Positions 19,101 to 25,931 of a DNA stretch of 64,000 bases are shown here, piece after piece (positions within the stretch are counted from its first letter, which is position 1; each line of letters begins with the position of its first letter). The position numbers were made by a program, and so were the translations under genes. Source of the stretch: Cylindrospermum sp. FACHB-282 (GTDB taxonomy: Bacteria; Cyanobacteriota; Cyanobacteriia; Cyanobacteriales; Nostocaceae). The notes under the pieces are model-generated. The model saw only the letters and a list, made by a program, of their open reading frames with translations. It searched no databases and was not told the origin of the DNA. Where the stretch lies: the NCBI RefSeq assembly GCF_014697195.1, contig NZ_JACJRJ010000022.1, positions 1-64,000 of the forward strand, in the 5' to 3' direction.

Positions 19101-19855
19101 TTAGAAAAACAAATTCATTATCATCATGGTCACAGCAGCAATTACTCAGCGTTGAACAGCCCAACGATACAGGTTCTACCGCACCGAAATTTACTAGATT
19201 TGCTTCAGAAATTGTGAGCCAAATGTTTGATAACCCCCAACGTATCCAGGGTTTGCAGGCTACTAAAAATAATGTAGAAAATGCCTTATTTACAAATTAC
19301 AATATATTTAATTTTACAGGTCATAGCATCAACAATTTTAGCGAACCCAAAAAATCAGAACTGGCATTAGTTAATGAAGACAAGCTGATTCTAGAAGAAA
19401 TCTACCAACATACTCTAGCAAGCTACAACCTAGTTACCCTGTGGGCTTGTGAAAATCTCAGTACTAGTAACCACAATATCAATAGCGAATATGTGGGTTT
19501 AGCCACTGGCTTCTTGAGTGGGGGAGTTCCCCATGTAGTAAGTACAATTTGGACTGTAGAGTCATCTGCTACTGCTTTGGTAATGATAGAGTTTTACCGA
19601 AGATTACAACCAAATAAATCGGCAGTTACAGCCTTAGCTGAAGCAACAGCATGGCTCAAGGATCTGACTGCGGTTGAACTAACAAAATGGTATGAGAATT
19701 TACTGAATATTTTGCAGCCAGAGGATTTTAGAACCAGGGCTTATTTAGCAACACAAATGTACAGAAGTAGTAAATTAGAACCTGAACAAAAGCTTTATAA
19801 TCACCCTTACTATTGGGCTGCTTTTACAGTTTCAGGTAATATTATATCTCGTTAA
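16151..19855 (+). CDS. TPR-CHAT caspase-like protease with novel N-terminal domain
   Basis: The 1234-residue protein has three parts. Residues 1-130 are the domain shared with the upstream small protein. An acidic linker follows, containing an exact 16-residue duplication. About eight 34-residue TPRs run from about 331 to 615 (WFYKGLQQAKAGDLLGAI onwards). The C-terminal CHAT protease domain (about 800-1234) has the catalytic His in FTGHS (H1058) and Cys in WACEN (C1100), the order expected for caspase-like CHAT enzymes. TPR-CHAT proteins include Csx29 of type III-E CRISPR, but there is no CRISPR array here. A role in regulated proteolysis, stress response or cell death is plausible but unproven. 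Confidence 0.87.
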   Translation: MLRWLSQCFNRLLKHPFDSQQTHSLNSAGVYKVVETPPELTNADLELLFTQLLEGVHQARGQQWALKYLQRMENRITVERWLDWLLMFGEKLLASPAPNHQLATRMVQLGELGIGKIGELAYDIGIQVLRRNSRKDYGDEELELLVESTEPTENLLDSPGQELLRKWGDHLWHDEEEEIATITPAPQVFEEKLTDNSEAVEFFAPVEADEVNSEAVEFFAPVEADEVSDLGELIWEDDPEEVETATTILTPSASTAEETSDQLLVNLEPKVASALDELLVRLDQSANLVQQLASELAIQKSDAAPPANSDRQIVISQPTALVNATTQAQTWFYKGLQQAKAGDLLGAIANYDQAIEFQPDVYEYWFNRGLALFHLEYFAEAITNYDQAIELKPDFYKAWYLRGGILGALGNFEEAIASFDKAIDIKPDYPAAWSNRGLALLKLGLLWEAISSYDQALNLQPQDPENWYYRGVALAVDEQYPEAIASYDRALLIQPDYLDVWIDRGVVLFNLGRWSEAIDSWDKALSIQPELYLAWYNRGIALDNLGRREEAIASYQQAIAIKPDFHFAWYNQAVALFYLERFVEAIASYDSALQIKIDYWEAWMGRGTAAGNLVNPDPSESLITRTSNPALNLRGYEGKLASYEEGLTHLRPDTHPEGWGRLHLAIANTHYDQGKKHSTPRDYWGQAIAEYDQALLTLTPEDFPQLHLEVLQSLIKVLIALGYTAPAEELQQSGIDLWRQLLNEPTRPDETKKQLALKFAGLGQLAVDLAVDAGDLVEAWEIAEQGKNTCSTWLLSGWRDDIYSPKYNSVQQLLNPTTAIVYWHISPAALHTFIIKDQAPSPILLFTPIQDLGAIMPLAQTTNSLNELPLPEAVQRLIDFENWVEDWHQEYQEYRHQDQETKSDHSWRVDMENRLENLKNILNISTIAQELEGITQLILIPHRDLYRLPVHALFNIFRPCQEELPDLELNCTITYLPSIQRGVFRKTNSLSSWSQQQLLSVEQPNDTGSTAPKFTRFASEIVSQMFDNPQRIQGLQATKNNVENALFTNYNIFNFTGHSINNFSEPKKSELALVNEDKLILEEIYQHTLASYNLVTLWACENLSTSNHNINSEYVGLATGFLSGGVPHVVSTIWTVESSATALVMIEFYRRLQPNKSAVTALAEATAWLKDLTAVELTKWYENLLNILQPEDFRTRAYLATQMYRSSKLEPEQKLYNHPYYWAAFTVSGNIISR
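16736..16831 (+). repeat. Exact 48-bp tandem duplication inside CHAT gene
   Basis: Two identical 48-bp copies (16736-16783 and 16784-16831) encode NSEAVEFFAPVEADEV twice. No nucleotide differences are seen, so the duplication is recent or maintained by recombination. Confidence 0.95.
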
Positions 19856-20075
19856 ATATTTAATAACAAGTTTGGATTCAAGAAAATATTCCTTCAGGAC
19901 GCACAGCATAATTAATTCACACCATATTATTGCCAGTGGAACGGAGTATGATCTATCAGTAAAGCCTTCGCTTAGATTGCAGTTGATATAGCAATTAAAT
20001 ACAAGAGTTTGTTATTTGTAGTTCGATTAATTTTTTACTAATCACAGTTTTCCTAATCAAAACTGTTATGCTCTT

Positions 20076-20094
20076 GATAATGATTTTCATAATC
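20076..20094. promoter_or_regulatory. Fur-family operator (Fur/Zur-like box)
   Basis: GATAATGATTTTCATAATC matches the classic 19-bp Fur consensus palindrome at 16 of 19 positions. It lies 98 bp upstream of the CDF transporter ATG at 20193 and could control the whole CDF-to-phosphatase cluster. Which paralogue binds (FurA, Zur/FurB or PerR/FurC) cannot be read; linkage to a zinc transporter makes Zur worth testing. Confidence 0.62.
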
Positions 20095-20192
20095 AACAAG
20101 ATGTTGGTAAAAATTTGGTCAAATTTATATAAAAATTAAACATACCTTATCAATTTGTTAATTATGATACTGATAAAGTGATGGAGGTATTT

Positions 20193-21035
20193 ATGGTACT
20201 ACGTATGGTGCTTTCTGTACAAAAGCATCTAACTCATAGTCTGGCATTCAAACCAGCTTCCAATCAGTTTTTAATTTCCGATGCAATGGAATCAATCCAA
20301 ATTAAGCAGAAGCTCCAAGTGCTGTGGACAGCTTTGATTTTACTGAGCATTTTTTTTGGTGTGGAATTAAGCGCAGGAATTTTGAGCCATAGCCTGTCCC
20401 TTTTAGCAGATGCAGAGCACATTCTTTCTGATGTTGCAGCTTTGGGTCTGGCACTAGTGGCCATTTGGCTATCTCGATCTATATCTAAGGGAACTATATT
20501 TGGACGCTATCGATTGGAAGTTCTGGCAGCGTTGGTTAACGGTATAGGTTTGGCCTGCATAGCAGCCTGGATAGTTAAAGAAGCCCTAGTTCGGCTACAG
20601 TCTCCATCTCCAGAAATTCTTGGCTTACCGATGTTAGTAACTGCATTACTTGGTCTGGGGGTTAACAGCTTTAACGCTCTCTATTTACATGGATGTAGCC
20701 ATAATGATCTCAACATCAGGGGCGTATTTCTTCACATCTTGGCGGATTTAGTTAGTTCAGTAGGAACGGTGCTGGCGGCGATCGCAGTTATCTGGCTGAA
20801 TTGGACTTGGGCCGATGGAGTCATCAGCTTAGTAGTGGCAGGGTTGATAGCTCTTTTTGCCGCAAATCTTGTGATTCAGAGCATTAATTCTCTGCGCGGT
20901 AAAGTCGCCAATATTGGCAATGGTTCCTGCTTATGTAATCTGCAAGCAGAAGATTGTAGCGAACAGCAAGCTGCGCTACGCGAACGCCAGCAGGCTGAAA
21001 AGCTATTATTTCCATCTTTACAGGAGCTTATTTAA
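20193..21035 (+). CDS. Cation diffusion facilitator, zinc type, short C-terminus
   Basis: The 280-residue protein is a six-span CDF exporter. The TM2 metal site is HSLSLLADAEHILSD (H76, D80) and the TM5 site is HILAD (H181, D185). The HxxxD/HxxxD combination is that of Zn2+-type CDFs. The ATG at 20193 is chosen because GGAGG lies 5 bases before it; an in-frame GTG at 20178 is less likely. After TM6 only about 60 residues remain, lacking the usual ferredoxin-like domain. They carry a Cys cluster (SCLCNLQAEDC: C246, C248, C255) and a palindromic-repeat-like stretch. The stop overlaps the next ATG by one base, so translation is coupled. Confidence 0.88.
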   Translation: MVLRMVLSVQKHLTHSLAFKPASNQFLISDAMESIQIKQKLQVLWTALILLSIFFGVELSAGILSHSLSLLADAEHILSDVAALGLALVAIWLSRSISKGTIFGRYRLEVLAALVNGIGLACIAAWIVKEALVRLQSPSPEILGLPMLVTALLGLGVNSFNALYLHGCSHNDLNIRGVFLHILADLVSSVGTVLAAIAVIWLNWTWADGVISLVVAGLIALFAANLVIQSINSLRGKVANIGNGSCLCNLQAEDCSEQQAALRERQQAEKLLFPSLQELI

Positions 21036-21505
21036 TGAGATTAAGTCTGCTCTCGCGAAACTGGGCAACTTATCCCCAGATTTTGCTATGTTGTGTGACA
21101 GTCTTTTTTACTCTAGCAATATCAGCGCGTGCAGAAACTCGGCAACTGAACTTAACTCTCAGCTCCCAAGAAAACCAAAGCTTCCAAACCCTGGTGCAAG
21201 AAGCAGAAGCCTTAGCTAAAAAATCTATTCAGCAAACCTTTGAGTCAAGTCCTGAGGTGAAAAACCTTTCCGTTAATATTCTAGGCGAACATTATGGTTC
21301 CCTAGTGCCGCTGTTATCAGTAACCGTCTCTCAAACTAATTGGCAGAAAGACCCCAGAATTCAACCTTGGGTAAAGTACTTTAGCAGCGCTTCACATCTT
21401 TTAGGTTTTGTCAAATATTCCCAACCGACATCTTCATCCCAATCTACAGTAGTCCCTCACTCTGTGCCTTACATAACTGAGAATGAACCTAACTTCTACC
21501 AGTAA
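21035..21505 (+). CDS. Secreted protein ending in EPNFYQ
   Basis: The 156-residue product has a signal peptide (about residues 1-33, cleavage after ISARA). A globular part follows (about 40-130: SFQTLVQEAEALAKKSI, LSVNILGEHYGSLVPLLSV, VKYFSSASHLLGF), then a Ser-rich tail ending EPNFYQ. The globular part resembles other Nostoc exported proteins of unknown function. AGGAG lies 9 bases before the ATG, which overlaps the CDF stop codon. The identical C-terminal hexapeptide occurs in the next small protein but is encoded with different codons. Probably periplasmic or extracellular; function unknown. Confidence 0.75.
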   Translation: MRLSLLSRNWATYPQILLCCVTVFFTLAISARAETRQLNLTLSSQENQSFQTLVQEAEALAKKSIQQTFESSPEVKNLSVNILGEHYGSLVPLLSVTVSQTNWQKDPRIQPWVKYFSSASHLLGFVKYSQPTSSSQSTVVPHSVPYITENEPNFYQ

Positions 21506-21592
21506 GGGTAGTTTTCATCTAGTTGCATCGTCAAAACTTTTTGGCTAACCAGCATCAAGCAAAATTTTAACTTACACAAAGGAGACACTGTG

Positions 21593-21793
21593 ATGATTTC
21601 ATTACTCAACAAGTACCAGCGCTTATTGGCTTGGTTCATATCTGGTCTAGTTTTTGCCCTCCTGTTGTCCTTGGGAACACCAAACCAACAACCCGCTACT
21701 GCCGCTAACCAGATTTATGCCCCATCCTCTAATCAGTCAATTGTGACCTCCGACTTTGCTACTACTCATCTGGAACCCAATTTTTATCAATAG
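21593..21793 (+). CDS. Small secreted peptide ending in EPNFYQ
   Basis: The 66-residue product is almost only a signal peptide (to about the TAANQ region, residues 30-38) plus a 28-residue Ser/Thr/Asn-rich tail ending LEPNFYQ. Its N-terminus (LNKYQRLLAWFISGLVFALLLSLG) resembles that of the alkaline phosphatase next door (LGQYRRLLAFAMASFFCTMLLVFG), suggesting a shared origin of the export signals. GGAG lies 8 bases before the ATG; a GTG three bases earlier is the alternative. The mature peptide would be tiny, so it may be a processed signal, a lipid-free anchor or a relic. Function unknown. Confidence 0.65.
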   Translation: MISLLNKYQRLLAWFISGLVFALLLSLGTPNQQPATAANQIYAPSSNQSIVTSDFATTHLEPNFYQ

Positions 21794-21836
21794 TTAACTG
21801 CTAATACTTACTCAATTAACGTTAAGAGGCACTGCA

Positions 21837-23762
21837 ATGAGTTCATTTTTGGGACAGTACAGGCGGTTGCTAGCCTTTGCTATGGCTAGTTTTTTCTGTA
21901 CCATGCTGCTGGTATTTGGTAATCCAGCAATTCAGCCAGCCCTAGCCGCTGGTAATGGAATTAACGTAATTATCATGATTGGCGATGGTATGGGTTGGAA
22001 TATGGCCCGGGCCGCTGCTGTTGCCAAAGGTGGGCCATTTTACACCAGCGGTAAAGGCACCGGTCTCAGCTTCCAAACTCTCACGGGATATGGACTGGTG
22101 ACTACCTACGGCACCACAATTCAGGGAGATACTGCAAGCGCATCAAATCAAGCAAAATCAACGGGTAACTCAGCCCGATATCCAGCTACAACTCCTGATA
22201 ATGCCGCCACAGGTGCCAATCCCCTCCGCCCAAACTTCACATTTCAGCCCACTCCCTTTAATCCCGGTACTACAGCCAATGGCGACACTTTACTACCAGG
22301 TAACTTAGCAGGCTATGACGTAACTAAGGGAGGCCCGGCTCCTTGGATTCCCTTATCCCCTGCTAATTCTGGTACTTATGATAAAGAGTACATCAAGTAT
22401 AGCTATCCCGACTCTGCTAACACCGCTACAACTCTTTATACAGGTGTAAAGAGCTTTAATAACGCGATGGGCGTAGACATTTACGAGCAGAAGCTGAAAA
22501 CCATCGTAGAAATTGCCAAAGAACAAGGTAAGTCTACAGGAGTCGTTACTTCAGTACCAGTCAGCCACGCAACTCCCGGTGCTGCTGTCTCTTTCGTCAA
22601 TCGTCGTAGTAAGTACGATAGTGACTACGATCCCAACAAGGCCAATCAAGACAGTATTTTGCAACAGGCATTGCTGAACTTTCAGCCTAATGTTATTTTG
22701 GGCGGCGGTCATCCCTTAGATCATCAGAACAGTAGCAGTTCAGGCCCAGTCTGTAATAACACTAGCTACACTTACATCAAGGCATCTACTTACAAAGAAT
22801 TGACTGGTAAAACAGCCTTGAGCAATGAAGCCGCTTGTTCAGCTCCTGCTTCATCAAATCCTAACAATCTTTACGGCTATACCTTTTTGGAGCGTGGCCC
22901 TAATGCAACTCAGACACTGTTGAACACAGCTGCATCAGTCAACCCAAATACTGGCGGCAAGTTATTTGGTCTGTATGGCGCTCGTGGTCAAGATGGCAAC
23001 ATTCCTACGAGTTCTTCTAAAGGGGACTACAGCACAACAGGTTTAGGTCAATTTAGCGTCTTTAGTTCCACAACTTCTGCGAATCAAACTCCTAACCCTG
23101 ATACTGTTCGTCCTCTATCTCCTGGCGAAACTGACGCTAGCTTCATTGCCAGAGAGATTAACGAAAATCCCACTTTGGCAGATATGAGCAAAGCGGCTCT
23201 AACCGTTCTCGGTAAAGACCCAGACGGCTTCTGGCTAATGATTGAGGGAGGTGATATAGACTGGGCTGCCCATGATGACAACATGGATAACCTAATTGGT
23301 ACGATGAATGATTTCGATAAAGCAGTTGAGGAAGTCATTAGCTGGATTAATAATAATGGCGGTTGGAGCAAGAACTTGCTGCTTGTCACAGCTGACCATG
23401 ACCACTACCTAACTTTAAATAATGACTTCCTCTCGAAGTTAGCTGCTCAAGATCCAGATGTGTCTAGAGGTTTGAAATATAACGCTAAAGACATCACTTT
23501 CAACAAACACAACCCAACAGAAGCTGGTCACTTCTGGGGATCTGACCCAAGTAAGAAGTATCTCTGGGGTAGCCACAGCCGACGGATTGTGCCTGTTTAC
23601 TACCAAGGCGCTTACTCTACAACTCTAACTAGATTCTTGGGTCAAGGTTTCCAAATGACAGATAGCTCTGGTACTTACAATGTGCCTGGTATCCGGGGAG
23701 TAATTGATCAGACCCAGATATTTCAAACTATGAAGACTGCACTGACGAGTTCGCCAAATTAA
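21837..23762 (+). CDS. phoA: Alkaline phosphatase, PhoA family
   Basis: This exported phosphomonoesterase has 641 residues. The signal peptide ends near PALAA (about 38). Metal and catalytic elements are IGDGMG (D50), the nucleophile in PDSANTAT (S193), SHATPGA near 243-249, GGHPLDH, IEGGDIDWAAHD, TADHDH and a C-terminal GSHS histidine. All are canonical for the two-zinc, one-magnesium PhoA fold. About 110 residues are inserted between the first metal motif and the nucleophile, making it longer than E. coli PhoA. It lies downstream of a zinc-type CDF, a sensible link because the enzyme needs zinc. I found no convincing Pho box in the spacers. Confidence 0.92.
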   Translation: MSSFLGQYRRLLAFAMASFFCTMLLVFGNPAIQPALAAGNGINVIIMIGDGMGWNMARAAAVAKGGPFYTSGKGTGLSFQTLTGYGLVTTYGTTIQGDTASASNQAKSTGNSARYPATTPDNAATGANPLRPNFTFQPTPFNPGTTANGDTLLPGNLAGYDVTKGGPAPWIPLSPANSGTYDKEYIKYSYPDSANTATTLYTGVKSFNNAMGVDIYEQKLKTIVEIAKEQGKSTGVVTSVPVSHATPGAAVSFVNRRSKYDSDYDPNKANQDSILQQALLNFQPNVILGGGHPLDHQNSSSSGPVCNNTSYTYIKASTYKELTGKTALSNEAACSAPASSNPNNLYGYTFLERGPNATQTLLNTAASVNPNTGGKLFGLYGARGQDGNIPTSSSKGDYSTTGLGQFSVFSSTTSANQTPNPDTVRPLSPGETDASFIAREINENPTLADMSKAALTVLGKDPDGFWLMIEGGDIDWAAHDDNMDNLIGTMNDFDKAVEEVISWINNNGGWSKNLLLVTADHDHYLTLNNDFLSKLAAQDPDVSRGLKYNAKDITFNKHNPTEAGHFWGSDPSKKYLWGSHSRRIVPVYYQGAYSTTLTRFLGQGFQMTDSSGTYNVPGIRGVIDQTQIFQTMKTALTSSPN

Positions 23763-23802
23763 TCTACCGCTTCACTGAAGACTAACTCAAAAGCTTCATT
23801 TT

Positions 23803-23831
23803 GCAGAGACGTGGATGAATAACGTCTCTGC
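23803..23831. terminator. Hairpin of the GAGACGT/ACGTCTC repeat family
   Basis: GCAGAGACGT and ACGTCTCTGC form a perfect 10-bp stem with a 9-base loop, 41 bp after the phosphatase stop. There is no strong T-run. Related hairpins occur at 34434-34462 and near 47876-47902. Confidence 0.6.
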
Positions 23832-23884
23832 TTGATTAAACCATTCTGGTTTTTTACACCTCATCCTTTGATTGAAGGAAATAA

Positions 23885-24412
23885 ATGACTTACTCCATCT
23901 TCAAGAAATTAGCAGTTGTCACGGCCGGAACCGCTCTGATGTTTGCTGTAGGGGAAAATATCCCCGCCCAAGCTGTAACCATCACTTATGATTTCTCTGG
24001 CTCTAATGCTGGAAATCCGTTCACAGGTACTTTCTCTTTTGACTCTGCTGCTGCATCAGATCAAGAAGTAACTGTTGCTGAAGGTTTAATAATTTCTGCT
24101 AACTACGATGGCAATTCCTACACCCAAGCTGATGATTCTTTAGCGAAGGTTTTGACCAATTTATTGGGAGGAATTGATCAACAGGGTTTGGGGTTACAAT
24201 TTTACACCAATGCCTTTACAGTCAACGCCGAAAATTTTATTGTTCTTAGTGATGCGACTGGAAATAGTGATCAAACGGTTTCTTACACTGATGTTTCTGT
24301 TCCAGAGCCAACTAGTATCTTTGGTTTAGCTCCTGTGTTTGGGCTGTTTTTATTTATGTTCAAAAAAATGGGATTTTCTACTAGGTCATTACGTACAAAA
24401 TCTAGTCCCTAA
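23885..24412 (+). CDS. PEP-CTERM sorted exported protein
   Basis: The 175-residue protein has an N-terminal signal peptide (to about AQA, residue 31). A beta-rich domain begins VTITYDFSGSNAGNPFTGTF. The C-terminal PEP-CTERM tripartite tail consists of VPEP, a hydrophobic span (SIFGLAPVFGLFLFMF) and basic residues. PEP-CTERM proteins are processed by exosortase and linked to exopolysaccharide export or the cell surface. It follows the phosphatase in the same direction with 122 bp and a hairpin between, so it is probably a separate unit. Substrate or ligand unknown. Confidence 0.82.
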   Translation: MTYSIFKKLAVVTAGTALMFAVGENIPAQAVTITYDFSGSNAGNPFTGTFSFDSAAASDQEVTVAEGLIISANYDGNSYTQADDSLAKVLTNLLGGIDQQGLGLQFYTNAFTVNAENFIVLSDATGNSDQTVSYTDVSVPEPTSIFGLAPVFGLFLFMFKKMGFSTRSLRTKSSP

Positions 24413-24467
24413 TCTAGAAGCTGTTAGTAACACAATAACTTAAATTTATTGGATACGGCTACTTCGT

Positions 24468-24520
24468 AAATATAGCGATTCTGACTTGAATGTAACAAAG
24501 TGAGAACCGCTATATTTTTT
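24468..24520 (+). terminator. Intrinsic terminator after PEP-CTERM gene
   Basis: AAATATAGCGATTCT pairs with AGAACCGCTATATTT with one mismatch. The right arm runs into TTTTTT, giving a standard rho-independent terminator. Confidence 0.75.
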
Positions 24521-24656
24521 GATTTAAGAAGATTTGCCTTATCCTAATTATTCCTATAATCTAAATTATCGATAATGCTAATCGCATTGTTAAACTGTAA
24601 TTTAGTTATTTAAATGCAGGTTGAATATTCAGAATATGTATGTAAATTATATTAAC

Positions 24657-25424
24657 TTAAGCTACTAGCATCTGCTGAAATTCATCAAAATCTATATCAT
24701 ACTGTGACTGTACGTTTTCATGTAAAGCAATAATAACATTTACCAAACTAGGATAAATATGAACCGTATATGCATTTTGACGACTAAAATCAACTTGTTT
24801 TACTTCATTAAGTATATGATTAACATCTGACAAATCAGGTTGAATAGTTTTAACCATTGACCCAATTGAATAAGGAAAAGCTTGATGTAGTTTATTATCT
24901 CCAAAGGTATCAATATAAAACCTCAAAACCTTTTTGAGAAGATTCGGCTTAATAGCAATACTTCGATCCCGCTCAATCAGTAGATAGGCTTGTAACTGTA
25001 AAAGTTGTGGAAAAATATAGAACTTACCTTGTTTTTTATTCTGAGATTTAGGAACTACTATCTTCTCTTTTTCCAACCAAAGCAATTGTTTAAAACTAAT
25101 TTTAATTAATTGATGAACTTCATTTTTATTGAAGGATTGGTCGATTTTAAAGGTACTTTTTCTACCCTTTGAATCAGTTATAGAAACATCTTTATCTTTT
25201 TCATCAATATCACAAACAGGTTGATATTTTCCCCATCCTAGAAATTCATATTGTTGTTTTCTAGCTGCTGCCCAAGTATCAGCTTCAATTTTTTTAATCA
25301 GTTCGGCATTATCATCTAGCAAAGCACGGGCACTTTCATTCGTTGATGGAAAGAAGTCATAGCTACCGTCCCCACTTAGCCACAATTCATAAATCGTTTT
25401 TTTTGCAGGATTTGCCATAGACAT
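24657..25424 (-). CDS. Unknown protein, second gene of two-gene module
   Basis: The 255-residue soluble protein is not a family I can name. Residues of about 107-155 (HQLIKISFKQLLWLEKEK, then YIFPQLLQLQAYLLIERD) look weakly like a MerR-type helix-turn-helix followed by the conserved tyrosine region, so DNA binding is possible. The rest is helical and charged. It starts 5 bp after the stop of the 113-residue gene and is surely cotranscribed. The region is visibly AT-rich and lacks HIP1 octamers, unlike neighbouring gatB, which hints at acquisition. Confidence 0.6.
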   Translation of the reverse strand: MSMANPAKKTIYELWLSGDGSYDFFPSTNESARALLDDNAELIKKIEADTWAAARKQQYEFLGWGKYQPVCDIDEKDKDVSITDSKGRKSTFKIDQSFNKNEVHQLIKISFKQLLWLEKEKIVVPKSQNKKQGKFYIFPQLLQLQAYLLIERDRSIAIKPNLLKKVLRFYIDTFGDNKLHQAFPYSIGSMVKTIQPDLSDVNHILNEVKQVDFSRQNAYTVHIYPSLVNVIIALHENVQSQYDIDFDEFQQMLVA

Positions 25425-25429
25425 TTTAC

Positions 25430-25771
25430 CTAATATATATTTTCTGGGTCTGGCACAAAAGCCTTACCTTTAATTACTTCTATATCAACACGGATATCAG
25501 AGCGAACTTTTGAGACGTTTGGGAATGTTTTACTAACTTGAGCATCTACACCACCAGCCTTTGCAGCACGATTAATGTAATCCCTTGCTTGCTGAAATGC
25601 TTCTTGTCGTACTTCCATTTCAGGGTCAGTGAGGCTATTTTCTAGCTCATTTACTAGGTTTTCCCCCTCTGTTTTTGTCAGTGGAGTTGCTTGTGCCCAA
25701 GAGCATGACTTTTCTACTCCACCCCCTTGAGCTTGTATCCTACCCCTATGAGTAGGTGTCTTTTTTCCCAT
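25430..25771 (-). CDS. GRIQAQGGG-type small conserved protein
   Basis: The 113-residue protein begins with a basic segment followed by GRIQAQGGGVEKS and SWAQATPLTKTEG, a pattern I associate with short proteins of unknown function in cyanobacteria and other bacteria. A helical stretch (RQEAFQQARDYINRAAKAGGVDA) and DIRVDIEVIKGKAFVP at the end are also conserved in that group. It is the first gene of a two-gene unit with the 255-residue protein. A toxin-antitoxin or defence role is only a guess from the small-gene-first organisation. Confidence 0.65.
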   Translation of the reverse strand: MGKKTPTHRGRIQAQGGGVEKSCSWAQATPLTKTEGENLVNELENSLTDPEMEVRQEAFQQARDYINRAAKAGGVDAQVSKTFPNVSKVRSDIRVDIEVIKGKAFVPDPENIY

Positions 25772-25931
25772 TATCTCTAAATATTCTAGTAATAATCAAT
25801 ATATCTGAAATGTTTAATGTAATCCTTAACTTAGTTAATTTTCCTTCAGGGTACAGATTGTCAACTAGGGCAACTCCCGACAGCGCTAGAATAGTAGCCT
25901 AAAGAAGGATTATGACGAAAATCGAGATATT

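Noticed and set aside
14943..19855. Type III-E CRISPR Csx29-like TPR-CHAT system
   Set aside because: No CRISPR array or Cas7-11-like gene lies in the window; the N-terminal domain also differs.
20095..20192. Pho box before the phosphatase cluster
   Set aside because: No direct repeats of CTTAACCT type with 3-base spacing could be found here or at 21794-21836.
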